Part shown: positions 35,073-46,900 of the stretch, in pieces
How the letters are laid out: every line of letters starts with the position of its first letter
How positions within the stretch are numbered: the stretch's first letter is position 1
Assembly (NCBI GenBank): GCA_013368325.1
Contig: JAACJK010000109.1
Span: 1,116,001 to 1,180,000 of the forward strand
Reading direction: 5' to 3'
Source: Ephemerocybe angulata
Lineage: Eukaryota > Basidiomycota > Agaricomycetes > Agaricales > Psathyrellaceae
DNA: 64,000 bases
Program-made: the position numbers and the translations under genes
Notes under the pieces: generated by a model
Seen by the model: only the letters and a program-made list of their open reading frames with translations
Databases searched by the model: none
Told to the model about the DNA's origin: nothing

Positions 35073-37481
35073 TCAGAGATCCCCAAATTCGGCATCAAAA
35101 ACCTTCTGGGACACCTCCCCCTTTTTGACTTTCTTGGCCATCCTCTCCTCCCTAGCCAACTCGTCCCAGTCCTCATCATCGTCACCTCCGTCATCGTCTC
35201 TCACACGTTTAGAACCTGTACCATCTGTAGTAGTAGCTGCCTCGGAAATAGATGCATTCGCCTCTTTTTGCTGCTGCTTGAGCCATTTCGCTTTCGCAGC
35301 TTTCTTCTCCTTCCGCTTCGTGCGCTCGTCTTGCTGGTCTAATTTCTCACTCCACGCAGCGTTGGCTTTCTTTTTGCGGGATCGGTCCTTGGCTCGTTCG
35401 GCAGCGAGAGCTTTGTTTTTGGCGGCTTCAGTCGTGATGGCGATAAGGCGTTTGCTTTCCTGTGACGGATCTCGGTATGTGTATGTCGGCCACTTAGAAG
35501 AACATATAGTTAGAAAACGAGACCGGGGAAGATATTCAGATAGAGCTTACGTCGACTTCTCCGTCAGCCCACCCATCCTTGTTCACGTCCTTCATTTCAA
35601 ACATTCCAGGCAGTCGCAACAACCCAAACGACTTTGCAGTTCCAACGAGGTCCAGATCCTTGATCCTGAAGACGTAGGATGCTTCATGCTTCGAGTATGA
35701 CTTAATGAAAGATACGAAAGCCTTGACAGCCTGCTCATGTTGTCACTTCAACGTTTTCCAACTTCAGAGCAGTTAGACATACCATGTCGTGATACGCCCT
35801 GTCCTTCAACACAAACTTGCGAACCTTTTGCAAGAGAACCTCCACTTCAGGATCTTCGGGTGCTTCATCATCGATTCCGACGCCAGCAGGGTTTGGTATA
35901 ATCGTACTACCATCCGCATCTAAAGTGAACGTTGGTTTCTCAATCACGGGTATCTTTCGCACTTTCAGCAGATCTGTGAAAGGCGTAACAAAATACTTAG
36001 TGGAGATAAAGAATGCAGGCTTTGAGTTACATACCGACATAGTCGTCTTCCTTATCGACCAATAAAGCCCATGCTCTTCCACTGCGACCAGCTCTAGCAG
36101 TACGTCCACAACGATGCGAGAAGGCCTTGGTATCCGTCGGAGGGTCAAATTGGACGACGATATCAACATTCGGCAGATCCAGTCCCCGTGCAGCGACGTC
36201 AGTCGCGAGCAGGATACAGGGGGAAGTAGGATCGGCAATGGATGTTGAGAATGCGTTCAGGGTCTTCGTTCTGGTGGCAGGAGTCAAGTTGCCGTGAAGG
36301 GAGAATAGTTTTGTCGATGATGAGAGGACCTGAGGCAGGATCCGGTAGAAGTAGTCCACACATGCGCAAGTGGAGAAATATACGATGAAATGGGAGGAGT
36401 TCTCCTGCTCGACTTGGTATTTCAATATCCGTACAAGTTGCACAAACTTCTCAGACGCCTTGCAGTTGATGTAGTAGTTCTGAAGGCTAAACCAAGAGTT
36501 CAACTCAGACCGCATCTGGAGGACGAGAATACGTACTTCGCTGGTATCCGACGCTCCTCAATGAGATCTCGCTGCCCGCTCCCGTTCGCTGCAGCCTTTT
36601 TGGATTGCACTTTGACGACCACACGGGCAGGGTTTCTCAGCCCAACGCGAACAAGTTCTGAAAGCGCATCTGCGTCCGTCATGGTTGCACTGAACAGTCC
36701 CGTTCTTCTTTGTTTTGGGAGATGGGTGATGATGCGTGTTGTGGCGACTTGGAATCCAAGGTCCAACAGCCTGTGGTAGGGTTAGGCGCACACCATACAC
36801 CACGGAAGAAAGAACGCACCTATCAGCCTCGTCAAGAACGAGAATCTCCAGCTCCTTCACACTGACAATGTCGTGACCCTTTCCGAGAAGAAATTCTTCA
36901 ACACGGCCTGGGGTACCAATAACAATGTCTGCACCAGTGGAAAGGAATCGTTGTATGTCCTGGGCTGGGGTCGATTCATTCGAGGACACGAGGAGAAGTG
37001 GTGGTGGGAGAGGCTTGAAGTCTTCATCTTCGTCACCGACGGGCTGGGAGTCGAGGAATAAGCTGAACACGGCATGAATCTGATTGGCAAGCTCCCTTCA
37101 TATACTGTCAGTTACACACGATGGGACGGAAACTGCTAAATGAACATACCTCGTAGGAGAGATAATCAATGCTCCAACTTCGTTCTGTCGATGGCGAGTT
37201 TCTCTTCGAATCAACTTCTCGAGGATGGGCAACACGAATGCTAGAGTCTTTCCGGACCCTGTGACAGCTTCCACTACTACGTCCTTGTGCTTCATAAACA
37301 ACGGTATGGTCGCCGCCTGAACGGGCGTCATTCGTTTGTGTCCAAGAGATTGAATAACGTCGAACCTATTGTCGGGTATCTTTCAGCCAAAACCTGAATT
37401 TGAAGATTGCACTACTTACACCCATGGTGTCAGCGACGTTGGTAGGGACGTCCAGAGTCCTGCAAAGCCTGGAGTCGACAT
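35073..37481 (-). CDS. SPB4: SPB4-type DEAD-box rRNA helicase (DDX55)
   Basis: ATP-dependent RNA helicase for 60S subunit assembly and 27S pre-rRNA processing in the nucleolus. Starts [13 protein letters not shown]; an intron separates TPWV from [21 protein letters not shown] (Q motif). Then GSGKT (motif I), [64 protein letters not shown] and [11 protein letters not shown]. The SPB4-specific C-terminal extension follows: [38 protein letters not shown] and a Lys/Glu-rich tail ([20 protein letters not shown]). About 660 aa. An upstream in-frame ATG was not needed. It diverges from LEU2 with 200 bp between starts. Confidence 0.92.
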
Positions 37482-37682
37482 GGCTGTAGAAGGAGATGCT
37501 GAACAGGCGCTGATGAAAAAGTCCAGCTCGGACTCAGAAAGCACGTTACCATAAGGGGATAGCTATATTGCTGATCATGGTCCCCAATCCGTTTCGGCCG
37601 ATGAGCGTCAACGGATTCCACAACGCTCAAATACTCGGACTCTCCTCCAAACGTTATTTCTATCCCTCATCTACACTTCTAA
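37482..37682. promoter_or_regulatory. 200-bp divergent promoter, SPB4 and LEU2
   Basis: The two start codons face away over only 200 bp. No TATA box or complete Leu3 site (CCGGnnCCGG) is present. A partial CCGTTTCGG lies near 37589-37597. Confidence 0.5.
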
Positions 37683-39072
37683 ATGTCTCCTAAATCGTGC
37701 GCGCATCCATAGCCTCAAAATTTATCTGCTAACCGTTGTGTCTCGTCCAGATTCCGCATCGTTGTTCTCCCCGGAGATGGAATTGGTACTCTCTGATGTC
37801 CTGAGGGTGAGTGTCTACAGGCTAACGGATGCGCTGTAGGGCCGGAAGTCGTAAACGAAGCCGTCCGAGTTCTCGAGACCATCAATGAGATGACCCCCGA
37901 TGTCGACCTCAAGCTCGAGTCTCATCACTTTGGAGGATGTGCCATCGATGCTGTCGGCGAGCCTCTCCCCGCTTCGACCTTGAAGGCATGCCAGGAAGCT
38001 GACGCCATCCTTATGGGTAATTCCGCTTGGATAATTCTCTTATCTTCTATCACTAACCAGATATATGATTAACTAGGCTCTATCGGTGGACCGAAGTGGG
38101 GAGTTGACGCGCCAGTCCGCCCCGAGTCAGGCCTCCTCGCGCTCCGTAAAACGCTCGGCCTTTACGCGAACATCCGTCCCGCTAACCTCGCCTCCGATTC
38201 CCTCCTTGCCTACTCTCCCCTCCGCCCTGAGATTGCCAAGGGCACCGACCTCATTGTCGTCCGCGAGCTCATCGGCGGCGCATACTTTGGCAAGCGAAAG
38301 GAGCAGAACGTTGAGCCCAACCCCGAGGAGGCATGGGACACCATGATCTACAGCGTCCCCGAGGTGCAGCGCATTACTCGTGTCGCAGCCCAGATTGCAT
38401 TGGCTGCGGAACCTCCTCTTGAGATCCACTCCATCGACAAGGCCAACGTCCTGGCTAGCTCGCGCCTGTGGCGCAAGGTCGTCACCGAGACCCTCACGAA
38501 AGAGTACCCCCAACTTAAATTCGACCACCAACTCGTCGACTCTGCTGCCATGGTCATCGTTGCCAACCCTAGAAAACTGAACGGTGTTATCTTGACTGAG
38601 AACTTGTTCGGCGACATGTAAGAGATAACGTTACCTCATTCATTCGTCATCCCCCTTCTAATAATTAACTTATCTGCATAGTCTTTCTGACCAGTCCAGC
38701 GTCATCCCTGGATCCCTCGGTCTCCTCCCCTCCGCGTCTCTCGCCGGTGCCCCCTCCGACCCCTCCAACCCCTCTTTCAAGCCTACGACCGGCCTATACG
38801 AGCCCATCCATGGCTCCGCCCCTGATATCGCTGGCCAGGGCATCGCCAACCCCATCGGTACCATCCTCAGCGCTGCCATGCTCCTCCGCTACTCTCTCGG
38901 CCTCGAGAAGCCCGCAGCTGCCATTGAATGGGCAGTTCGCAAGGCCCTCGACAGTCCCGAGGCTAGTGGACTCGGTCTGCGCACTGCCGACCTTGGCGGT
39001 AAGGCTACAACCAAAGAGGTCGGGGATCGCATTGTCGAGATCCTCAAGGCGGCTCCCCAGGTTGTCCAATAG
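37683..39072 (+). CDS. LEU2: LEU2, 3-isopropylmalate dehydrogenase
   Basis: Third step of leucine biosynthesis; oxidative decarboxylation of 3-isopropylmalate with NAD+. Exon 1 is only 14 nt (MSPKS with a split Ser codon), then [11 protein letters not shown], then [13 protein letters not shown]. Further motifs are [85 protein letters not shown] and [30 protein letters not shown] (given in part). Four or so introns; about 370 aa, the usual length. The residue pattern is that of isopropylmalate and not isocitrate dehydrogenase. No targeting peptide is obvious. Confidence 0.96.
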
Positions 39073-39331
39073 AAATGTACTTAACAGGGGAAGGAACAGA
39101 CCAAAGAAGTAAATACTAATTGATGGGCGCTTATCATTGCTTGAGAACACACGAAACATTGGTTTGGTTTGTTAAGATGAAATACATTTGGTTATTGGCA
39201 GGTATCTTGGTCTATACGGGTAAGTTGACGATATTCGGTATCAGGAGAGAAGGTGATGTCTAGATGTCTAAGAAGATATTCGGGTTACAGTTAGAATTGT
39301 TGTGCATTTGTCGCAGGCCTTCACGTTCCAT

Positions 39332-41858
39332 TCAAACCTTAGCAAGGACGATGCAGGTCCTGCTGGGTATATAGACCTGGAAACCCAGGTCAGTCGAGTG
39401 TTCGAACAACTCAGAAAGAAGCTATATCGTACCTGGATAAAGTTCTTGCGACCATTCCACTCCAGTGCAGTAGTGAAGAATTTGCCGTCCAAGGAGATGT
39501 TGTCAAACCCTCCATACGTCTTCTCGTCGCTGCTCAAAACGATTTGGTACTCTCCAGCAGCCTCAATACCGACTCTGTAGTCGGTGAAGCTGTTCGTCGG
39601 GTGGAAGTTGAACACGAACAAGAGACCCGCGCGTTCGAATACGAGCACTTTATCTTCTTCGTTTTTTAACGAGACGTAAGCCTGCGTTGGGTAGGAGGGT
39701 TATTGTGAGCTCACTTTCAGATTGCTGTATCGTATTGGTGCCTACCTGGGGTGCTTCAAGCCATCCGTATTTGGCGGCAAGATGGTTCATTGCACGGTCA
39801 AAGTTGTTGAGGTACCTGTATCGCAGAATGGGGTCGTCGACAATGTTCCATTGACGTCTGGCGTGCTGGAAGGAGTTGGCATTGCCCTCACGAGGGAAGT
39901 CGAGCCACTGTCAAGGTATCAGCACGATGAAGATAGATTACAAGACAGGAACAGACCTCGGGATGTCCAAACTCGTTACCGATGAAGTTTAGGTAACCTT
40001 CGCCACCCAAGGAATGGGTAACCAACCTAAGATATGTCAGTCATACCCAACGAAGAATTGGTGGAGGTCCGACCGACCTGATCAGCTTGTGAAGAGATAG
40101 TCCTCGGGCAATGATAGGCGTCATCGGCGAAAGGTCAGACATATTGGTATCTGTGTACTCCGTCAGACATTACGTTGATATCTGGATGGGATCCTACTTA
40201 CACATCTCCTTGTCCATGAGCCAGAAGGCCAATGTCTTGTCACCGACAAGCGCCTGGTCGTGGCTCTCAGCATACGCAATGCTCTTCTCTCCGTGCCTCC
40301 TGTTGATCAAGGTGTGGACGATGTTAGCAATATCCCACTCGCTATCTTGCTTGTGCTTCAAGAGCTTGATCCACATGTCGGGAACTGCCATCGACAGTCG
40401 GTAATCGAAGCCGACGCCACCCTGAGAGACGGGAATGCAAAGAAGCGCCATCCCAGAGACATCTTCGGCAATGGTAAGGGTCTTGGGGTACAGACTGTGC
40501 ATAGCCTCGTTTGCCTAAGAGGACTGTCAGGTGTGGTCGTATGATCATGGGTAGCAAACTTACGAGCATGAGGTAGACGATCCCTTCTTCGTCCGCGTTG
40601 TCTCCAAAGTACTCGTGATACCCTCCGGAGAACCCAGCTCCAATTCCATGGTGCTTGTACATCATGCTCGTGACGCCATCGAATCGGAAGCCGTCGAACT
40701 GGAACTCTTCAATCCAGTACCTAAGATTGCTCAGCAGGAACCGGATGACCTCGTAAGATCCGTAGTTGAACAGTCTGCTGTCCCAGAGATCGTGACGACC
40801 TTTGCCTCCCTCGTGGAAATAGAGGTGGTCGGTCCCGTCGAACTCGTTCAGACCGTCCAAGACGTTCTTGCACGCGTGAGAGTGCACGATATCAAGGAGG
40901 ACTGTGATACCCAACCCATGGGCCGTGTCGATCAACTCTTTCAAATCCTCCGGAGATCCATATCGAGAGCTCGCGGCAAAGAAGCTGGTAACCTGGTAGC
41001 CGAAGGCTTTAATGTCATTAGTTAGTTGTGGGTCCACGATCGCAAAGTTTTGAAACTCGACTTACATGCGTAATAGGCATGCTCCATGATAGCCATTAGC
41101 TGGATAGCGTTATACCCGAGATCTTTAATCCTTGGAAGCACGTTCTTAGTGAACTCCTTGTATTGGCCCACCCTAGGCTCAGCGGTAGCAATGCCGACGT
41201 GTGCTTCGTAGATACGGAGATTGTCGGGTCTCGGAGGACGAGGGTTCTTGAATTTGTACACTTCGGATGCAGGCGGGTTCCAGAATCTGGCGTCGTATAC
41301 CGGCGAAACACTCAGATCCTGTGTGACGCGCTTAATCCAGACGGGCAGACGTTCGATCCTCTCTCCCGAGGGAAGGACCATGGATATCTGAGATTTCGGT
41401 CAATATAAAAAATTAAAGGAACCAAATGCGTTTCATACCTTCAACTTAGTATCATGGGGGATTCCAGGAGCCCCTGAAGGAAGGGGAGGGACGGTAATTT
41501 CGAAAACACCAAATTCGTTCTTCGCCATCGGGTGTGATGTTCGGTTCCATTGGTCTGAGGAACGACATTAGCCCTAGTGCGAGGGAGGCAAGATGAGCAA
41601 CTCACTGAATTCACCGATCAAATACGCTTCCTTGGCATTGGGTGCCCATTCCCTGTACACGACCTCGTTCTTAGGCCCGATGTTGAGGCCATACTTCTCG
41701 TAGCCCTTGGTGAAATTATCAAACCCGCCTTCGTGTGTTTCGATAAGGTCCTTCCAACGCTTGAACGAGTTGTACCTCTGGATGATAGCGGGAATATGAG
41801 GCTTCAGGTACGGGTCGATGTCCAGGACACGCTGAGGGTCTAGAGGAGGGGTAGGCAT
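39332..41858 (-). CDS. GLC3: 1,4-alpha-glucan (glycogen) branching enzyme
   Basis: GH13 enzyme that makes alpha-1,6 branches in glycogen. The N-terminal CBM48 region contains [36 protein letters not shown] and [10 protein letters not shown]. The barrel shows [66 protein letters not shown] (nucleophile Asp), TIAEDVSGM (acid Glu) and [14 protein letters not shown] (transition-state Asp). Then [17 protein letters not shown] and a C-terminal sandwich. The last exon is [14 protein letters not shown], ending at the TGA at 39332-39334; the open frame that reads past its donor is not used. About 680 aa with many short introns. The start at 41858 gives the family-typical short N-terminus. Confidence 0.95.
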
Positions 41859-42343
41859 GCTGGTCCGGCGTAGGGAGGAAAATTGCTCAGGAGGTGATGG
41901 TGGAGTGAATGAAAGGTGATAACGTGTTTGGGCTGAAATTTGGGAAATCGAACATTCCGATGCTGATTCTTGTAGGGTTTGGGTATTTTCTGGGGTGGTT
42001 CGCCAGATGCAGGTATGTATGATGTAAGACCCCCGCTAAAAATGTCGTCACAGCCACTGTCGACCGCCCAGGGCGTTGAACTCTCCCATTAGGACGCCAA
42101 CTGGTGCGTTCTAGTCGTTTATATATATCGGAGAAACTGAGGGAGATTGGGCTCAACTATGCCCAATGCTTTGTGCCTGAGGCCGATGACGACGGTTAGG
42201 GATAGGGGCAAAGACGCGGCGGCAGCGACGGCCCGCTTTGTGCTACAACCATGATCGGCGTTCAACGACACGGCTTTCCCACTGACCATCAACAGGCCGC
42301 AGCGGTACTTGGTTTCGACCACTCTCTTAGTAGTACGGCCATC
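41859..42343. other. Divergent intergenic between GLC3 and RING gene
   Basis: 485 bp with a TATATAT stretch near 42120-42126 on both strands. An in-frame ATG at 42251 could extend the RING protein N-terminus by 31 residues. No other gene is supported. Confidence 0.45.
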
Positions 42344-43702
42344 ATGGTGACCACCAGATCTACCGGCCCTCGTGCAAGTACTTCGAAAGCTACAGCTCGA
42401 AACCTTGACTCCAATACTGCCGCGAACTCTGATAGCAGCCCGGAAGCAGATGAGCAGAATCCGCTCAATGATATATCCGTCCGTCTTGTTCTCAGTGTGC
42501 GACTTCCAAAAGACTCACATGAAGATAACAGGATTGCCTGAAGAAGCTGCAAGGAGCATTTGCCAAGGTCAAGAAGGATGTACAACGACTTCGGAAGGAG
42601 AAGGAAGAGGTAGAGGAGCAGTTGGATGAAGAACGGGAGGACGCTAAGCTGTCGGTCCATACGCGCAGACGGGCGTTGAACACGCCAAACGCCATTGCGA
42701 AGCTCGAGGACGAAATTAAGGCACTAAAAGCAGTACGTGTTCGGCTACGGTGACTTGTTCATGACTGACCTGGCTCAACTGCAGGAAAACAGAAAGAAGG
42801 ACAAGGTGATCGCAAAGGCAAGGCAAAGTCGTTTTCAATTTGTGTCGAGCTGCATGCTGACCTACACCGAAGCTGAAGGACAAGGCTCTGAAGGAGGAGG
42901 CCCAAGATCTCCTGGACACAGCGCCTGACGGTGAGGATGGCATCGACCCAGCCACACGAATGCGCAAAGTGAGCCGCCAATAGATCTAGAATTCAAGGAA
43001 ATTCTGACCAGAGCCTAGCTTCTTCGAAAATTCAGTGACCTAATGTTGGTGGGCACTCTTGACAATGACGAGAAGTGTCCGATCTGCATGGAACCTATGG
43101 AGTTGGAGAAGTGTTCTGCGTGAGTAGTCAAGTGCTCATTTGACCGGACCTTCTAATCTCGCGCCTTCTCCCAGCTTCGACTGCGAGCATCTGGTTTGCA
43201 ATGACTGTTTGAAACAAATCTTGCCCAAGGACGAGCAGTTTATGTGTCCTGTTTGTCGCGGTTGCACAGCTCGGGAAGACTTTAAACTAGTCTGCATGAC
43301 GGGTACAGATCAATGGGACGAGCTTCTAAAGGTGGCAGCCGCTTGGGATGCATATGATCGTCGCCCCGAGGTCGATACAAGTGAAGAGGAAGCTGAAGAG
43401 AACTTCATTACTGATGCAAGCGAGGACGAGGTGTGAGTTAATCCATTTGCTGGCCATCGAATGCCGCCTGAGACATGATTACTAGGTCCTCCGAAGCCAA
43501 CGACGGTGATGCAACTGATGCAAGCGCTCCCGAGGTGCAAATTGATGATGGAGAACAAGATTCTGAGCGCCTGTCGACGCCTGTTAGTCGGTCTTCGTCC
43601 CCGGCGGCATGTCGCCTGTCGTACTCGCAGTCTCCGTCGAAGGTCAAGAGGAAGCGCCTGCAGGAGCTGGCCGAGGAAAGGGCGAAGAAGAGACAGCGAT
43701 GA
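42344..43702 (+). CDS. RING-finger protein with N-terminal coiled coil
   Basis: Likely E3 ubiquitin ligase of unknown target. The N-terminus is Ser/Thr-rich (MVTTRSTGPRASTSK), then a coiled coil over about residues 45-120: LKKLQGAFAKVKKDVQRL, EKEEVEEQLDEERED and AIAKLEDEIKALKA. The C3HC4 RING is CPICMEPMELEKCSAFDCEHLVCNDCLKQILP...CPVCRG, given here in part, with all eight Cys/His ligands visible. After the RING come WDELLKVAAAWDAYD and an acidic, Ser-rich tail ending KRKRLQELAEERAKKRQR, a probable nuclear signal. The RING is split by introns but joins in frame. The start at 42344 is chosen because the Thr/Ser-rich N-terminus begins there; 42251 is an alternative. Confidence 0.72.
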
Positions 43703-43993
43703 AGAGAAATATGTACTTGGATCGTCATAATATGTCATACCTCCGGACCTTTGTGTCGGGCCAAGCGGAACAAGAACAATGAACGCATGTTCGAAGCAGC
43801 TTCCGTTCCATAAAAGGAAATAGACCCCAAATCACAGCGCGTCGGGATGCACGTGATCGTGATGCATGGTTGAAGGGGAGGGCTTGAGAGTGCAACTTGA
43901 AGCCTTCTCCGGTTACCCCTCTACCTCTTCCTCTCTTCCCGCTTTCCCTCCCCTTTCTACTAATCTTTTACTTTTTAGTCCCTTTCCGCGCGC

Positions 43994-46900
43994 ATGGCGC
44001 ACAATCCATCACCAAGAAAGACGGTGCCGCTCTCGACAGGGGAGGAGCATCGGACCCGGGAGCCCCACCATCTTGCCCCAGGTGTTACCAAGCGGGTTTT
44101 CTATTCAAGTGTCGTCGTAGAAGGGTCAGAACATGGTGTAACGTTACCAGATGGTGCGCTGTGCCTTTATCCGTGGGGAATATGGCTTGTTGAACCGCAC
44201 ACAGAAATTCAGGAACTCGTAGTGTCGCTAGGACGCGCCTTAGACGATGAGGAGGACGATTCCTCCTCCAGCCAGTCAGCCCTCAACAGCCTTGTGAGTC
44301 TCTAATCTTGGAGCGCTCAGGCGGAATTCACGAGGCGAAGTTGTTCGAGTGGCTCCTGGCGTGTGCACCGCACATCAACGCCTGTCGCAACCAACGCCGC
44401 TCGTGCGCTCTACAACAGATGGTCGTGTGTTGAGCTAAATCGATGTGCTTAGGCCCCGGAACTTCAACTCAAACGAACGACGACAGATGAATCCGGACTA
44501 AGCTCTGTTATCAACGAACTTGTAACAAGCGAACGAACCTACGTCAAGCGCCTCCAAATCCTCAAGAATGATTATGCTGATCCGTTGCGCAACTTCGCTC
44601 GCAGCAAAGAAACCGCAATCATCCCGATGTACGAGGCTAAAGTCCTCTTCGGTAACATCGACGCCCTCCTACCCGTCAACGAAGCGTTCCTGACGGATCT
44701 CGAGAAGATGCTCGCGCCCAACGGCGCCAACCTTGTTGGAGGTGTCGGTGATGTCGCTTTGAAGCACTTCAGGGATCAATCAGGGTTCGAGCAATACAAG
44801 CTATTCTATCCACATCGGGAGAGCGCTCAGGAGCTATTCGAGAAGGAAGGGTCGAAGCGTTCATCGAGATTTGTCTCATACATCGAGGTACGCCCCTCTT
44901 AGCCTCTCCTATGTTCACCCGTGATAACGGTGCACAGCATATTAAATACCAATCGACCGATCCCAAGAACCGCGTGGGCCTACGCGAACTTCTCATGGAG
45001 CCCGTGCAACGCATACCGCGTTATACCCTATTATTCAAGACAATGCTGAAGCACATGGGACCGGAGGATCCTCAGCGGGCAAAAATCGAGGAGGCTATGG
45101 GGATTGCTAGCAACATCGCGCTAGCAGAGGCGGACGACCCTACCAAACGCGCCGCCGCCTTCTTTTGCATGAGCTCCTCCATCGACAATTTCCCTGCAAG
45201 CCTATTCTCAAATAGTAGAAAGTTCATTGATTGCCTCGATGTACAAGACATTATTGGTGACGTTAGCCCGACATCAGCATCTGGAAGTGGACCTGGGACC
45301 GCACTACATTGCACACTATTCCTCTTCGATGACAAGTTGATGATCGTGAAGCGACCGAATGGCGACAAGGGAGGCAAGACCCTCTCAGGACTTGACAACA
45401 TGGACAAGTTCACTAAATCATCTGCACGGTCTTACACGAAGCGGAGGACGGGTATGACGGCAAAGGGTGTATTAGATCTGACCGACATTGTGATTAGTGA
45501 CCCAGGGGGCGCAAGTACGTTAAGTCCGTTTCCAGTCGAGCTGGTCGCTGATCTGTCGATCCATCTCTTAGATATACACATGTACCTGGAGAAGCCGCCA
45601 CTCGATCAAAGCGAAAGGTGGTCGAATAGGCCATTCCGCTCACTAGTAGCCGTCAACCCGCCGGCGGCTCTCTATTTGGACCCTGTGCAGTCAGAGGCGG
45701 ACAAGAAGAGGTTCCTCGAACATTTATGGGAGGCTCAGGCTAAGTTTAGGGCTACAGGCGGTAAATCTGTAGTCTTGGTTTCGCCAGAGGAAGAAGTGGA
45801 GAATCGCTCGAGCCGGACCACAACCGCACGAACATTTTACAATGTATACACAAGAACTTCTTTCCTCCAGGATCCCAAGAAGGTAGGTTATCTCTTATTC
45901 TTATCTTTTAAAGGGCGCTTACTGACGAGTGGCTATAGACCAAGGTTGTCGTACATATCGACCCACTGGGCACGGCCGATCCAATACCCTTCGGTCTCGA
46001 GGCACCTCCCTACGTTTGTATCCGACTCCAACCGATTGCTGGTGGTTTATGCCGATTTGCGGTTAGCTCCAGTGACGCTGCAGATGAGATTGACGAAGAT
46101 ATCGTGCAACTAGAGCGCGTACCGTCGAGAATTGTGCACACTAGTAAGACCGCTTCTACCCTCGCGACTTAATCACGACTGACGGTTTCTGTTTCCAGTC
46201 CACCAATTCGGCCTTTTCCAGTTTAAGACTGGTGGGAGGGCATCCGTTCCTGGGACACCGACTGCTCGGTCAAAAGCATCAATATTCGGGCTGGATACTA
46301 TCTCCAGGAACCTATTTAGTAGTCGGCCTGGCTCAGTGGGCGACTTCTTTGGTGGCACCATTACCAGCCATCGTCGCTCCAAATCTGCAACAAGTCGCTC
46401 GTCGATACACACCCAAACCAACAGCACGGCCGATAGCAGTCTCCTTAAGTCACACCGTTCGTACTCAACTGCAGCCACTAGCATCGACGGCGACAGCTCA
46501 TCGATATACTCGGCTGGGTCGTCGAAGGGCAAGCCGACTTCCTCAAGTCGGAAGGACGAAGACGCAGCTTCTGAAAATGGCTCCATTGGCAGAAGTTTGG
46601 CCTCGCATTCCATGTCTTCCCTATCTAAATCCCTCACTCGGTCCAAATCGCAATCGACAGAGCGCCCTGCTTATGATGAGAGCGACTACAGTGAAGCTGA
46701 GGACGAGCAAGCAACGATCAGCCGTAGACCCAGGATCGACTCATCTGATCACGCTCTGCAGTTGCGACTGGACCTGGCCAGGCAGAATAGTTTGGCCCAG
46801 CACGGAAAACCATTGCCTCCCATTGTCATGGATCAGCCTGTTGAGGAGACGATATACGAAGGTTAGAACCACTCCTACCTCACTATAACATCCATTTACC

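Noticed and set aside
31681..39072. Amino-acid biosynthesis cluster (HIS6 and LEU2)
   Set aside because: The genes are separated by an unrelated dehydratase and a helicase; single housekeeping loci fit better.
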